This document shows positions 16,271 to 23,247 of a DNA stretch of 27,626 nt, piece by piece. The notes beneath the pieces are model-generated. The model searched no databases. It saw only the letters and a list, made by a program, of their open reading frames with translations, and was not told the origin of the DNA. The stretch spans positions 1 through 27,626 of the forward strand of contig CAIVYV010000239.1 of NCBI GenBank assembly GCA_903910215.1, in the 5' to 3' direction. The DNA comes from an uncultured Pseudomonadota bacterium (GTDB taxonomy: Bacteria; Pseudomonadota; Gammaproteobacteria; Steroidobacterales; Steroidobacteraceae). Both the position numbers and the translations under genes were made by a program. Position 1 is the stretch's first letter. Each line of letters begins with the position of its first letter.

Positions 16271-16358
16271 CTGCTCCCTCCGCCGGTACTAACCGGATCA
16301 GGTTCAACGGGTTCGCCGCCCCATGCGACGTCTCAGGCCCGAAGGCCACCCCAAGGTA
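16268..16358 (-). promoter_or_regulatory. TPP riboswitch (THI element)
   Basis: The minus strand reads CCTTGGGGTGG, a CTGAGA box (16336-16331), then the thi-box AACCTGATCCGGTTAGTACC followed by GGCGGAGGGAG. These are the universally conserved parts of the thiamine pyrophosphate aptamer, in order and spacing. The 3' end carries GGAGG and the GTG start of the receptor gene, implying translational control. No separate terminator hairpin is seen. Confidence 0.95.
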
Positions 16359-16365
16359 AGCGGTT

Positions 16366-16393
16366 ATTTTGCTTGAAAATCAGCCGGTTGCAA
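16366..16393 (-). promoter_or_regulatory. Possible promoter of the thiamine operon
   Basis: On the minus strand, TTGCAA (16393-16388), a 16-base spacer and CAAAAT (16371-16366) are each four of six to consensus. The predicted start near 16359 falls at the first base of the riboswitch, which supports the call. Confidence 0.4.
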
Positions 16394-16423
16394 GTGCGGG
16401 GTGCAGTTGGCGACCGACTTGCC

Positions 16424-16429
16424 TACAAT
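16424..16429 (+). promoter_or_regulatory. Possible -10 of the PhzF-family gene
   Basis: TACAAT matches five of six -10 bases and would give a leader of about 44 bases. No convincing -35 is visible. It lies back-to-back with the thiamine operon promoter. Confidence 0.3.
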
Positions 16430-16479
16430 CGCGCCCCTTGCGTCAGCCAATGGGGCCCTCGCCCGATGGGAGGCAGATC

Positions 16480-17388
16480 ATGTCGAGAACCGTACAGGTC
16501 TTTCAGGTCGACGCGTTCACGCGGCAACTTTTCACGGGTAATCCGGCCGGAGTTGTACTAGGCGCCGAAGTTTTGAGCGACGAGGAGATGCTTGCCATCG
16601 CCCGCGAACTCAATAACGGAGACACCGCTTTCGTGTTGCCGCCCGAGGGTGATGATCACGATCTACGCGTGAGATTTTTTACCCCGCGCACGGAGTCTGC
16701 GTTCGTAGGGCACGCAACCATCGCGACACACTATGTGCTCTCGCGTGATCCGGCGCCGCACCCAGGACGTGCTCGGCAGAAACAGAAAGCCGGTCGGGTC
16801 GATGTTGAAATCCGCGGTGCCGGCGCTGATCGCCGTATCGCCGTTCGACAACCGGCGCCTCCGTTGGGTCGTGAGCTGAACGAACGTGAACGACTCGCTG
16901 TGCTCGATGCGCTGGCACTCTCAAGCGCCGATCTCGACCCACGCTGCGAAATGCGCATCGTCGGTGGCGCGGGGAATCGCCTTCTGATCGGCGTGCGCGG
17001 CAGTCAGCAATTGAAGCAAATGAAGCCGGACTTTGGCCGCCTGACCACACTCTCGGCGCAGCTCGGCGCGTCTGGGCACTTCGTGTTCACGACCGAATCA
17101 GGTCAACCGGACTGCCTCACCCTCTCGCGAATGTTTTGTCCGGCCATCGGTATTCCCGAAGACCCGGTCAGCGGCAATGCACACGGCCTGCTTGGCGCCT
17201 ACCTCTTGCACCACGGACTCCTTGAGCGTAATGGCGACAAGGTCGAGTTCTCGGGTGCTCAGGGTCAATTTCAAAACCGGCCCGGCCGAGTCGACGTGGA
17301 ACTGGAGTTCGAAGACGGTCGTCTCGCGGGCGTGTGGATCGTCGGCAGTGCGGCGATGGTCTTCGAAACCACCATCACTCTGCCCTGA
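16480..17388 (+). CDS. PhzF-family isomerase/epimerase
   Basis: A 302-residue diaminopimelate-epimerase-fold protein of the PhzF family (PF02567). Signatures are VFQVDAFTRQLFTGNPAGVV at the N-terminus, RFFTPRTESAFVGHATIATHYVL (about residues 65-87) and EDPVSGNAHGLLGAYL near the C-terminus. The position of the PhzF catalytic glutamate is occupied by Asp48 (NNGDTAFV instead of the usual SETTFV). No phenazine genes are present, so the substrate is unknown. The start is clear: ATG preceded by GGGAGG at good spacing. The gene is monocistronic and convergent with the next. Confidence 0.9.
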   Translation: MSRTVQVFQVDAFTRQLFTGNPAGVVLGAEVLSDEEMLAIARELNNGDTAFVLPPEGDDHDLRVRFFTPRTESAFVGHATIATHYVLSRDPAPHPGRARQKQKAGRVDVEIRGAGADRRIAVRQPAPPLGRELNERERLAVLDALALSSADLDPRCEMRIVGGAGNRLLIGVRGSQQLKQMKPDFGRLTTLSAQLGASGHFVFTTESGQPDCLTLSRMFCPAIGIPEDPVSGNAHGLLGAYLLHHGLLERNGDKVEFSGAQGQFQNRPGRVDVELEFEDGRLAGVWIVGSAAMVFETTITLP

Positions 17389-17391
17389 CTT

Positions 17392-18405
17392 TTAGCGAGC
17401 GACGTCCCAGAAAAGCGCATCCAGACCGATCCGCAGGCCCGGATCGGCGGACCACTGCCGCTCACGATCGAAACGCACCAACGGCTCGATGTTAAGAAAA
17501 AGCCATCGTCCATGTAGGGGCTTTTTCCAGAAAAAACCAGCCTCATAGAAATCGGCGCCGTTAGCGCTCCGCCCGCCTGCCTCGAGCCGAAATCCAGCGG
17601 CATCACCGAGATCGCGATTTCGTACCTGCGACAACTGTCGATCAGGACTGATGACGGCTTTTGCATGGGCGGATACGAATTGGTACGACCAGCCCGTCAC
17701 CCCCGTCTGATCCAGCCAACGCACAGACAACGACGATCGCAGTAGATGTCGCTGCCGCCAACGATCAATCAAAACGCTGCCGGCCAACCCGAAGCCTTCA
17801 TCGGTCTCAGCGAAAACCTTCAGGAAAGGCTCGAGTCGCCACGCACCCGACGAAAACGCCCTGCCCGTTCGCAAGGCGATGAAGCCGACCGGCGGCGCCG
17901 CCAACTTGGCGCCCACTTCAATATTCAGCAGTCGAACGGGATCGTAGCGCAGACCTGCGCGCAGCGATTCAGTCGCCTGTTCCAGCGTGCTCTCGGATAG
18001 CGCGTCCGTCGTGATGAACAGGTCAAGACTCTGCTCGAGATTCGGTAAATTCAAAGAAATATCGAAATCGGCCGCCGTCTCGAGATCGACAGATTCGTCT
18101 CGATGAAACGCAGTCAAATCCACACCGAGCCGAAACGGCGAGACCGGCACCGGCACAGCCTCGTCCGAAGGGTCGAGAAACCGATGGTCGAACGAGAGCA
18201 AACGCCGCTGCACGCCCAAGAACATTCGGTTGTGCCAAGCATCGAGACTCGAGGTGGTCTCGATCGGCTCGTCCACCAAGCGCTCGATAGCGAGCATCGA
18301 TGGTCGAATTTCGATGATAGCTGGTGTAACTTCGGCCGCGAACAGCTGCGGCGTAAAGCCGACTAGGGCGATGCATCCGAGAATGGATTGAGACCATCGA
18401 ATCAT
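17392..18405 (-). CDS. Predicted outer-membrane/secreted protein of unknown function
   Basis: A 337-residue protein with a signal peptide (MIRWSQSILGCIALVGFTPQLFAAE). The rest has alternating hydrophobic/aromatic strands, for example LFITTDALSE, NIEVGAKLAAPP, WRLEPFLKVFAETDEGFGLAGS and WSYQFVSAHAKAV. It closes with FFWKKPLHGRWLFLNIEPLVRF and GLRIGLDALFW, which suggests an outer-membrane beta-barrel. I know no function for it. The ATG at 18405 is chosen over a GTG at 18432 because it begins the signal peptide. It has no clear Shine-Dalgarno, and a TACACT eight bases upstream could be a -10 of a leaderless transcript, though no -35 is seen. It is divergent from the HutX-like gene with a 45-base gap. 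Confidence 0.78.
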   Translation of the reverse strand: MIRWSQSILGCIALVGFTPQLFAAEVTPAIIEIRPSMLAIERLVDEPIETTSSLDAWHNRMFLGVQRRLLSFDHRFLDPSDEAVPVPVSPFRLGVDLTAFHRDESVDLETAADFDISLNLPNLEQSLDLFITTDALSESTLEQATESLRAGLRYDPVRLLNIEVGAKLAAPPVGFIALRTGRAFSSGAWRLEPFLKVFAETDEGFGLAGSVLIDRWRQRHLLRSSLSVRWLDQTGVTGWSYQFVSAHAKAVISPDRQLSQVRNRDLGDAAGFRLEAGGRSANGADFYEAGFFWKKPLHGRWLFLNIEPLVRFDRERQWSADPGLRIGLDALFWDVAR

Positions 18406-18450
18406 GCAATCGAGTGTAGCTCCGTTTTTCACCGCTCAGGGAATCGCGAT

Positions 18451-19053
18451 ATGAGAAAACAACTTCTGCTAGCAGTCGGACTCTGCTTCGCATCGACGAC
18501 ACCGCTCGATGCCGCCATGCCGTTTTGCGCGACGGACGCGCAACGCTCCGCCATCCAAGCGGCGATGGCTGATCCTGCCAAGCCGGCGCCCTACCGGGTC
18601 GCTGCCAAGCTCTCTTTGCCAGAGGCTACCGTGCAGAGTGCATTGGCATCAGCAAGTTACGGTATCGATGCCAGCCATTTCCGCAGCATCTGGACAAGCC
18701 TTACCACGTGGGACGAAGCAGTCACCGTCGTGATGAAAGGCGGTCATATCTTTGAAACACACGGCCGAATCTCTGAGGGAGAGCCCTCAAAACGCAGTCA
18801 ATTCTTTAATCTGAAGTCCGAAGCCGACGGCATGCACGGCCATCTGCGTCCCGACTTACTCTCGGCAATCTACGTGATGGAACTAGCCATCGGCGACGAG
18901 ACGCAGCGTGGCGTCCTGTTCTACGACAAGCAGGGAGACGTTGCCTTTGGAGTGTATCTGCCCGGTGAGGGGCACACGCCATCCGCTGCAACGATCAAGC
19001 AATTCGGGGCGACGCGCAGCTTGATCGAGAAGCAGCCAGCGCTCTGCCGCTGA
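18451..19053 (+). CDS. Exported HutX/ChuX-like heme-utilisation family protein
   Basis: A 200-residue protein. Residues 1-22 form a signal peptide (MRKQLLLAVGLCFASTTPLDAA). Residues about 40-185 resemble the HutX/ChuX heme-carrier fold: LSLPEATVQSAL, WTSLTTWDEAVTVVMKGGHIFETHG, SQFFNLKSEADGMHGHLRPDLLSAIYVME, then GVLFYDKQGDVAFGVYLPG. Known HutX/ChuX proteins are cytoplasmic heme carriers or degraders, so export is unusual. Two cysteines, near residue 29 and near the C-terminus (ALCR), could form a disulfide, which fits a periplasmic location. AGGGA eight bases before ATG supports the start. No heme transport genes flank it. The family call is moderate and rests on the WDEAV...HLRPD...F pattern. 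Confidence 0.7.
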   Translation: MRKQLLLAVGLCFASTTPLDAAMPFCATDAQRSAIQAAMADPAKPAPYRVAAKLSLPEATVQSALASASYGIDASHFRSIWTSLTTWDEAVTVVMKGGHIFETHGRISEGEPSKRSQFFNLKSEADGMHGHLRPDLLSAIYVMELAIGDETQRGVLFYDKQGDVAFGVYLPGEGHTPSAATIKQFGATRSLIEKQPALCR

Positions 19054-19068
19054 ACAGCGGCGCCGGAG

Positions 19069-20067
19069 TCAGCGCAGCATCTCGTCGACGATCGAAGCAA
19101 CACCGTAGCGAACAGGATCCGACGCAGGCAGACTGAAACGCTGCTCTAGCTCGCTGAGCAAACGGCGCGCCGCCTCGTCAGCAAGCGCCGAAGTATTGAT
19201 AGCCATGCCGACGAAACGAACGGCAGGGTTCATCATCCGCGCACAGCGCAGATGCAGATCGAAGCACTCCTCGAGCGCCGGAATAGGCCAGTGCGACAGG
19301 CCGCGAAGATGCTTGCGGGTCGGTTCGTGACACATGACCAGCGCGTCAGGTGTCGCACCATGCAGTAGACCGAGACTGACACCGGAGTACGAAGGGTGAA
19401 AGAGCGAGCCCTGCCCTTCGATCAAGTCCCAGTGGTCAGGCGAATTGGCAGGACACAACTGCTCGACGGAGCCCGCGACGAAGTCCGACACGACAGCGTC
19501 GACCGGCACCCCACCGCCCGCGATCATGATGCCGGTCTGTCCGGTCGCACGAAAATCTGCGGGCACACCACGGTGGCGCAACTCGCGCTCCAAAGCCAAG
19601 GTCGTATACATCTTCCCAACAGAACAATCCGTGCCTACCGCAAGTAAACGACGACCCGTACGAGGCTGCGCATTAGCGATGGGGTATTGCCCTGGTTCAC
19701 GCACTTCGATGATGCGAGCACCGGATCGCGCTGCTGCCTCGCGAATGGGCTCGATCGTTCCAAGACGGGTATGCAAACCATTGCAAAGGTCGTAACCCAA
19801 CTCGAGCGCTCGCACGAGCACCGAAACCCAGCTCTCTGCGATCGTGCCGCCGCGATTCGCCACACCAATGAGCAGAGTTCGAGCACCGCGACGACGACCC
19901 TGCTCTAGATCGATCTCATCAATTGGCAACCTCGGAACGCAACCCGGTAAACGCAACTGACCGACGCACTCATCGGGTCGCCATTGCCACACACCGATGG
20001 CAGTCTTGGCTGCAAGATCGTCGTGAGCATCACCGAGGAACAACAGGTACGGCTTGTGAATGATCAT
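19069..20067 (-). CDS. DUF1611/DgcN-family protein (D-glutamate N-acetyltransferase-like)
   Basis: A 332-residue DUF1611 protein. An N-terminal Rossmann-like domain (residues 1-135, with LLIGVANRGG) precedes a P-loop domain beginning GTDCSVGKMYT (145-155), followed by RATGQTGIMIAGGGVPVDAVVSDFVAG, the segment around DLIEGQGSLFHPSYSGV and LVMCHEPTRKHLRG. DgcN, of this family, acetylates D-glutamate in a D-glutamate catabolic route. D-glutamate is a component of peptidoglycan stems, which matches the upstream wall-degrading genes. The ATG at 20067 gives an ATGA overlap with the serine hydrolase gene; an in-frame start at 20109 would overlap it more. It is the last gene of the operon. The partner racemase DgcA is not in the window. 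Confidence 0.85.
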   Translation of the reverse strand: MIIHKPYLLFLGDAHDDLAAKTAIGVWQWRPDECVGQLRLPGCVPRLPIDEIDLEQGRRRGARTLLIGVANRGGTIAESWVSVLVRALELGYDLCNGLHTRLGTIEPIREAAARSGARIIEVREPGQYPIANAQPRTGRRLLAVGTDCSVGKMYTTLALERELRHRGVPADFRATGQTGIMIAGGGVPVDAVVSDFVAGSVEQLCPANSPDHWDLIEGQGSLFHPSYSGVSLGLLHGATPDALVMCHEPTRKHLRGLSHWPIPALEECFDLHLRCARMMNPAVRFVGMAINTSALADEAARRLLSELEQRFSLPASDPVRYGVASIVDEMLR

Positions 20068-20966
20068 CGCAGCGACTCCAGCAACACGAGCGATACATCG
20101 GCGATCCATTTTTGCGCCGCGTTATCAGGTGAATAGTCTATCTGTGGCAAACCATCCACCGTGATGGCAATCGCTATGCGCCCATGAGGCGTATAGACGA
20201 TCCCGACATCACTGCGCAGCGCATCGAGTGAACCGGATTTGCTCGCTACGCGAAACTGATCAACTTTGCGTCCGATGCCGTCCTTGTATTGTTGCCGCTC
20301 GAGCATCTGCAATACGAGTTGCGATGAATTGCCATCGACGACTTTCCCCTGCTCGAGCATCTCCAGCAAACGAACCATTTCTCGTGGCGTGGACATACCG
20401 ATACCGAAACGCTGATTCTCAGGACGACTGCCTTCGCGCGTCCAACCTTGTGCGGGCTTGAGTTGGGTTCCATCGCCTCTGATCTTGCGCATCACCCGAG
20501 TCCGCTCTAAACCGAGTGAGGCTAAATAGTCGTTCACCGGATCACCACCCACATGATCCAAGATGAGATTGGTAGCCGTGTTGTCACTGACAATGATCAT
20601 CAGCGTCGTCGCATCGCGCAGCGAGATCGACTCGCCGTCGCTGAAATCGGCCAACACCCCCGACCCCGACACCTTGTCTGCAGCCTGAACGATCAAACGA
20701 TCGGACCAAGCGTGCTTCCCCTCCGCTACGAACTTGGCAACCGCGCAAGCGATCGGCAATTTGATGGTACTGGCGGTGCGCACCGGCTCATCGGCGTTAA
20801 TGCCCACTTCACGTCCGGAGTCGAGGTTGCGAGCGTAAAGTGCAACCCGCCCATCGATCTGCTTAGACATCTCGAGTAAGCGCGCCTCAAGATCACCGGC
20901 AGAAACAGGCGAGGAGCACACGCTGAGAATCAACAGCAACGCTGCAACAAACGGCCGAATCTTCAT
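20064..20966 (-). CDS. Exported class-A-beta-lactamase-like serine hydrolase
   Basis: A 300-residue protein with a signal peptide ending near PVSA (about residue 23). The penicillin-binding fold motifs are Ser66-Thr-Ile-Lys69, Ser127-Asp-Asn129 and Lys243-Ser-Gly245. The omega-loop region (about residues 165-190, GWTREGSRPENQRFGIGMSTPREM) lacks the class A ExxLN deacylation motif, so a true beta-lactamase is doubtful. A carboxypeptidase, endopeptidase or amidase acting on muropeptides fits the operon better. It overlaps the symporter stop and the DgcN-like start by ATGA on both sides. The cysteine in LSVC is not a good lipobox, so a soluble periplasmic product is expected. Confidence 0.88.
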   Translation of the reverse strand: MKIRPFVAALLLILSVCSSPVSAGDLEARLLEMSKQIDGRVALYARNLDSGREVGINADEPVRTASTIKLPIACAVAKFVAEGKHAWSDRLIVQAADKVSGSGVLADFSDGESISLRDATTLMIIVSDNTATNLILDHVGGDPVNDYLASLGLERTRVMRKIRGDGTQLKPAQGWTREGSRPENQRFGIGMSTPREMVRLLEMLEQGKVVDGNSSQLVLQMLERQQYKDGIGRKVDQFRVASKSGSLDALRSDVGIVYTPHGRIAIAITVDGLPQIDYSPDNAAQKWIADVSLVLLESLR

Positions 20967-22459
20967 GTGGCGCTCCCTGACTCCAAATCGTGATGCTTAC
21001 CAACAGGCAGCAATGCAACGCCAAGACACAAGCCCAAACCAAGTGGGAAAAGCCAGGGGAAGGCAACCAGCTTGCCGCTTTCGACCAAGCCAAACATTGC
21101 CGCATTGTCGATCACGAGCACCCCGACGATGGATGCCACGACGCCAAGCGCAGGCTGTCGGATGTATCGCTTGGGAATGAACAAGGCCATCAAGAACAAG
21201 CCCAACATCGATCCATACGTGTAGGCCGTCATCGCAAACGCAAGCGGGATGAGTCGCTCGTCGGTTCCGCCGAGCATGATGGCGAACCCACCGAGCGCAA
21301 CACCCCAGAACGCGACCAAAAGGCGCGATAGCCATACTGCATCGGCATCGGCCAAGGTGCCACGACGATGCCCATCATGGAACATCGTGAGACTCGTCTC
21401 AGCTAACGCCGACAAGACCGGACTCGACATCGCTGCGGCAAAGAGTGCCGCCACCATGAAGCCCCGTAGCCCGCTCGGCAACTCGGAGAGAATGAAAGCG
21501 GGGAAAATTCGATCGGTATTCTCCGCCACCATGCCAGCGAAAGCGGGGTCGATCACCTCGCGACCGTAAAACCCCCAAAGCGACACACCAACCAATAAAA
21601 ACAGCACGACCACACCCTCGCCAATATTGCTGGCGTAGAGCGCGCGACGAGCCTCGCTTACAGATCGACAACACAACATGCGTTGCGTGTTCAGTTGGTC
21701 GGTGCCGTAGGCCGCCAGGTTTTGGAATGGCATCGCAAAGATACCGGCCCAGAAGGTAAAGCTCACAAGCGGATCGGTCGAAAAATCGAAGATGCGGGTT
21801 TTTCCAGCATCATCTGCTGCGCTCATGAGCGCGGTGAACCCGCCCGGATACTCCGCTGCAACGTACCAAACGGCGATCGAACCACCCGCGATCAACATGA
21901 CGAACTGGACGACATCAGTCCAGACGACGGCTCGTACGCCACCGAGCCAAGTGCTTAGCACAGCCACACCGACACTCAAGCTCACGCACCACGTGAAATC
22001 GAGCCCCGTCAACAGCTCCAGAACCAGCGAGACCGCAAAGATACGTACGCCTTGCCCGAGAATGGCCCCCGCGAAAAACAGCAGCGCCGACAACTGACCA
22101 AAGCGCGAGCCGAGCCGATCGCGGATGTAATCGTACGGACTGGCATACGAGCCCGCATACAGCTTGGGCATGATCCAGTGGCCGAAAATCCACTTCGATA
22201 TGAATCCCGCGACGCAGAACTGCAGATAGCGGAAATCCCCGCCGTCAGCAAATACGAGTGCAGGAACACCGATGAAGGTCACTCCACTGACGGTCGTTGA
22301 GATGATCGAAGCCGACACGGCGTACCACGGCAGGCTACGCGAGCCGAGAAAGTACTCGTGAACGTTGGATTGTCGACCGCTCAACCGATGTCCTATCCAG
22401 GTGACGAGCGCGAAATACGCACCCACCACCAGCCAATCAAGGGTGCCGAAATAGGTCAT
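20963..22459 (-). CDS. Sodium:solute symporter (SSS family)
   Basis: A 498-residue inner-membrane protein with roughly 13 hydrophobic segments. Family features are YFLGSRSLPWYAVSASIISTTVSGVTFIGVPA near the N-terminus (the SSS Na-binding helix 1 region), YDYIRDRLGSRFG, GGVRAVVWTDVVQ and YGTDQLNTQRMLCCRSVSEARRA. It sits between the dioxygenase and the serine hydrolase genes with ATGA overlaps on both sides. SSS transporters occur in wall-recycling clusters, and this one would import products of the secreted enzymes (an amino sugar, amino acid or small peptide). The substrate cannot be read from sequence. Confidence 0.92.
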   Translation of the reverse strand: MTYFGTLDWLVVGAYFALVTWIGHRLSGRQSNVHEYFLGSRSLPWYAVSASIISTTVSGVTFIGVPALVFADGGDFRYLQFCVAGFISKWIFGHWIMPKLYAGSYASPYDYIRDRLGSRFGQLSALLFFAGAILGQGVRIFAVSLVLELLTGLDFTWCVSLSVGVAVLSTWLGGVRAVVWTDVVQFVMLIAGGSIAVWYVAAEYPGGFTALMSAADDAGKTRIFDFSTDPLVSFTFWAGIFAMPFQNLAAYGTDQLNTQRMLCCRSVSEARRALYASNIGEGVVVLFLLVGVSLWGFYGREVIDPAFAGMVAENTDRIFPAFILSELPSGLRGFMVAALFAAAMSSPVLSALAETSLTMFHDGHRRGTLADADAVWLSRLLVAFWGVALGGFAIMLGGTDERLIPLAFAMTAYTYGSMLGLFLMALFIPKRYIRQPALGVVASIVGVLVIDNAAMFGLVESGKLVAFPWLFPLGLGLCLGVALLPVGKHHDLESGSAT

Positions 22460-23247
22460 ACGCGCGGCAATCTACGACCAGACCCCTCACCGGGATACAC
22501 CCGCCCATTCGCTCCAGGGTAGGCATATCCGTTGATCAGCACTCGACGCGAATACTTCGACTCATTCGATGTGCTGCCGTGCACGGCATACGGCCCGAAA
22601 AACAGCACGGAGCCACTCTCCCCCGTGACCGTGATAGCAGCCGACTCGTCGAATTGCGCCGCCTCAGCGGCAGAATCCATCGGAGTGCCATAGTCGTAGT
22701 GCGACGAGAAAATGCGCCCCTCGGCATCGCCGCGGACCGACTCACGAGGAATGAACTTTAGCGGTCCGTTCCTCTCGGTCATGTCGTCGATCAGCATGAT
22801 CGTCTGCACATAGGAGCCTCGACCGTTCAAGTCCTTCCAGGTGCCAGGCCCCTTATCGCGGTGCTGGATATCCTGATGCCAGTCGAATGAGACGCCATCT
22901 CCTGGCATCTTGAAGTGCGCCTGACACAGCAACTGCTCGCAGTGGTCGCTACCCAGCAACTGCAGCGCTGGCTCAACCAGTCGGCTATCGGCTGACAAAT
23001 CCAGCAAAGCGGACTCCGCTCCACCGGCCCAAACCACTCGCTTGACGACCACGTCGCCCTGCGGCGGCGCATCCAAGACGAAATACGCACCAGCATGATT
23101 TTGCGTCGTGCGTAACTGCTGCGCTGTGACATACAAACGTTCGAATGCCTCGCGAGCAAGGGACATCTCGCTCGCAGAAAACAGCCCCGGCACCACAATC
23201 CAGCCGCGATCAAAAAATGCTTCAACCTGTTCAGTCGACAATGTCAT
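22456..23247 (-). CDS. PhyH-family Fe(II)/2-oxoglutarate dioxygenase
   Basis: A 263-residue enzyme of the phytanoyl-CoA dioxygenase family. The facial triad is visible as His124-x-Asp126 (FDWHQDIQHRD) and His223 (GPYAVHGSTSNES), with 2-oxoglutarate-binding Arg at about 234-235 (YSRRVLING). The N-terminus GWIVVPGLFSASEM is typical of the family. There is no signal peptide, so it acts in the cytoplasm, presumably on whatever the next gene's symporter imports. It is locked by ATGA overlaps to the NamZ fusion upstream and the symporter downstream. Family members hydroxylate amino acids, ectoine, lipids and natural products; the substrate here is unknown. Confidence 0.9.
   Translation of the reverse strand: MTLSTEQVEAFFDRGWIVVPGLFSASEMSLAREAFERLYVTAQQLRTTQNHAGAYFVLDAPPQGDVVVKRVVWAGGAESALLDLSADSRLVEPALQLLGSDHCEQLLCQAHFKMPGDGVSFDWHQDIQHRDKGPGTWKDLNGRGSYVQTIMLIDDMTERNGPLKFIPRESVRGDAEGRIFSSHYDYGTPMDSAAEAAQFDESAAITVTGESGSVLFFGPYAVHGSTSNESKYSRRVLINGYAYPGANGRVYPGEGSGRRLPRV

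Noticed and set aside
18376..18450. Promoter search between the outer-membrane protein and HutX-like genes
   Set aside because: TACACT (minus strand) could be a -10, but no matching -35 was found, and no convincing pair was found on the plus strand.
19046..19061. Perfect 7-base hairpin (GCCGCTG / CAGCGGC) across the stop of the HutX-like gene
   Set aside because: No T tract follows on either strand, so I do not call it a terminator. It may be chance in GC-rich DNA.
20064..20966. Antibiotic-resistance beta-lactamase
   Set aside because: The omega-loop ExxLN motif is not visible and the operon context is cell-wall salvage, so a resistance role is not supported.
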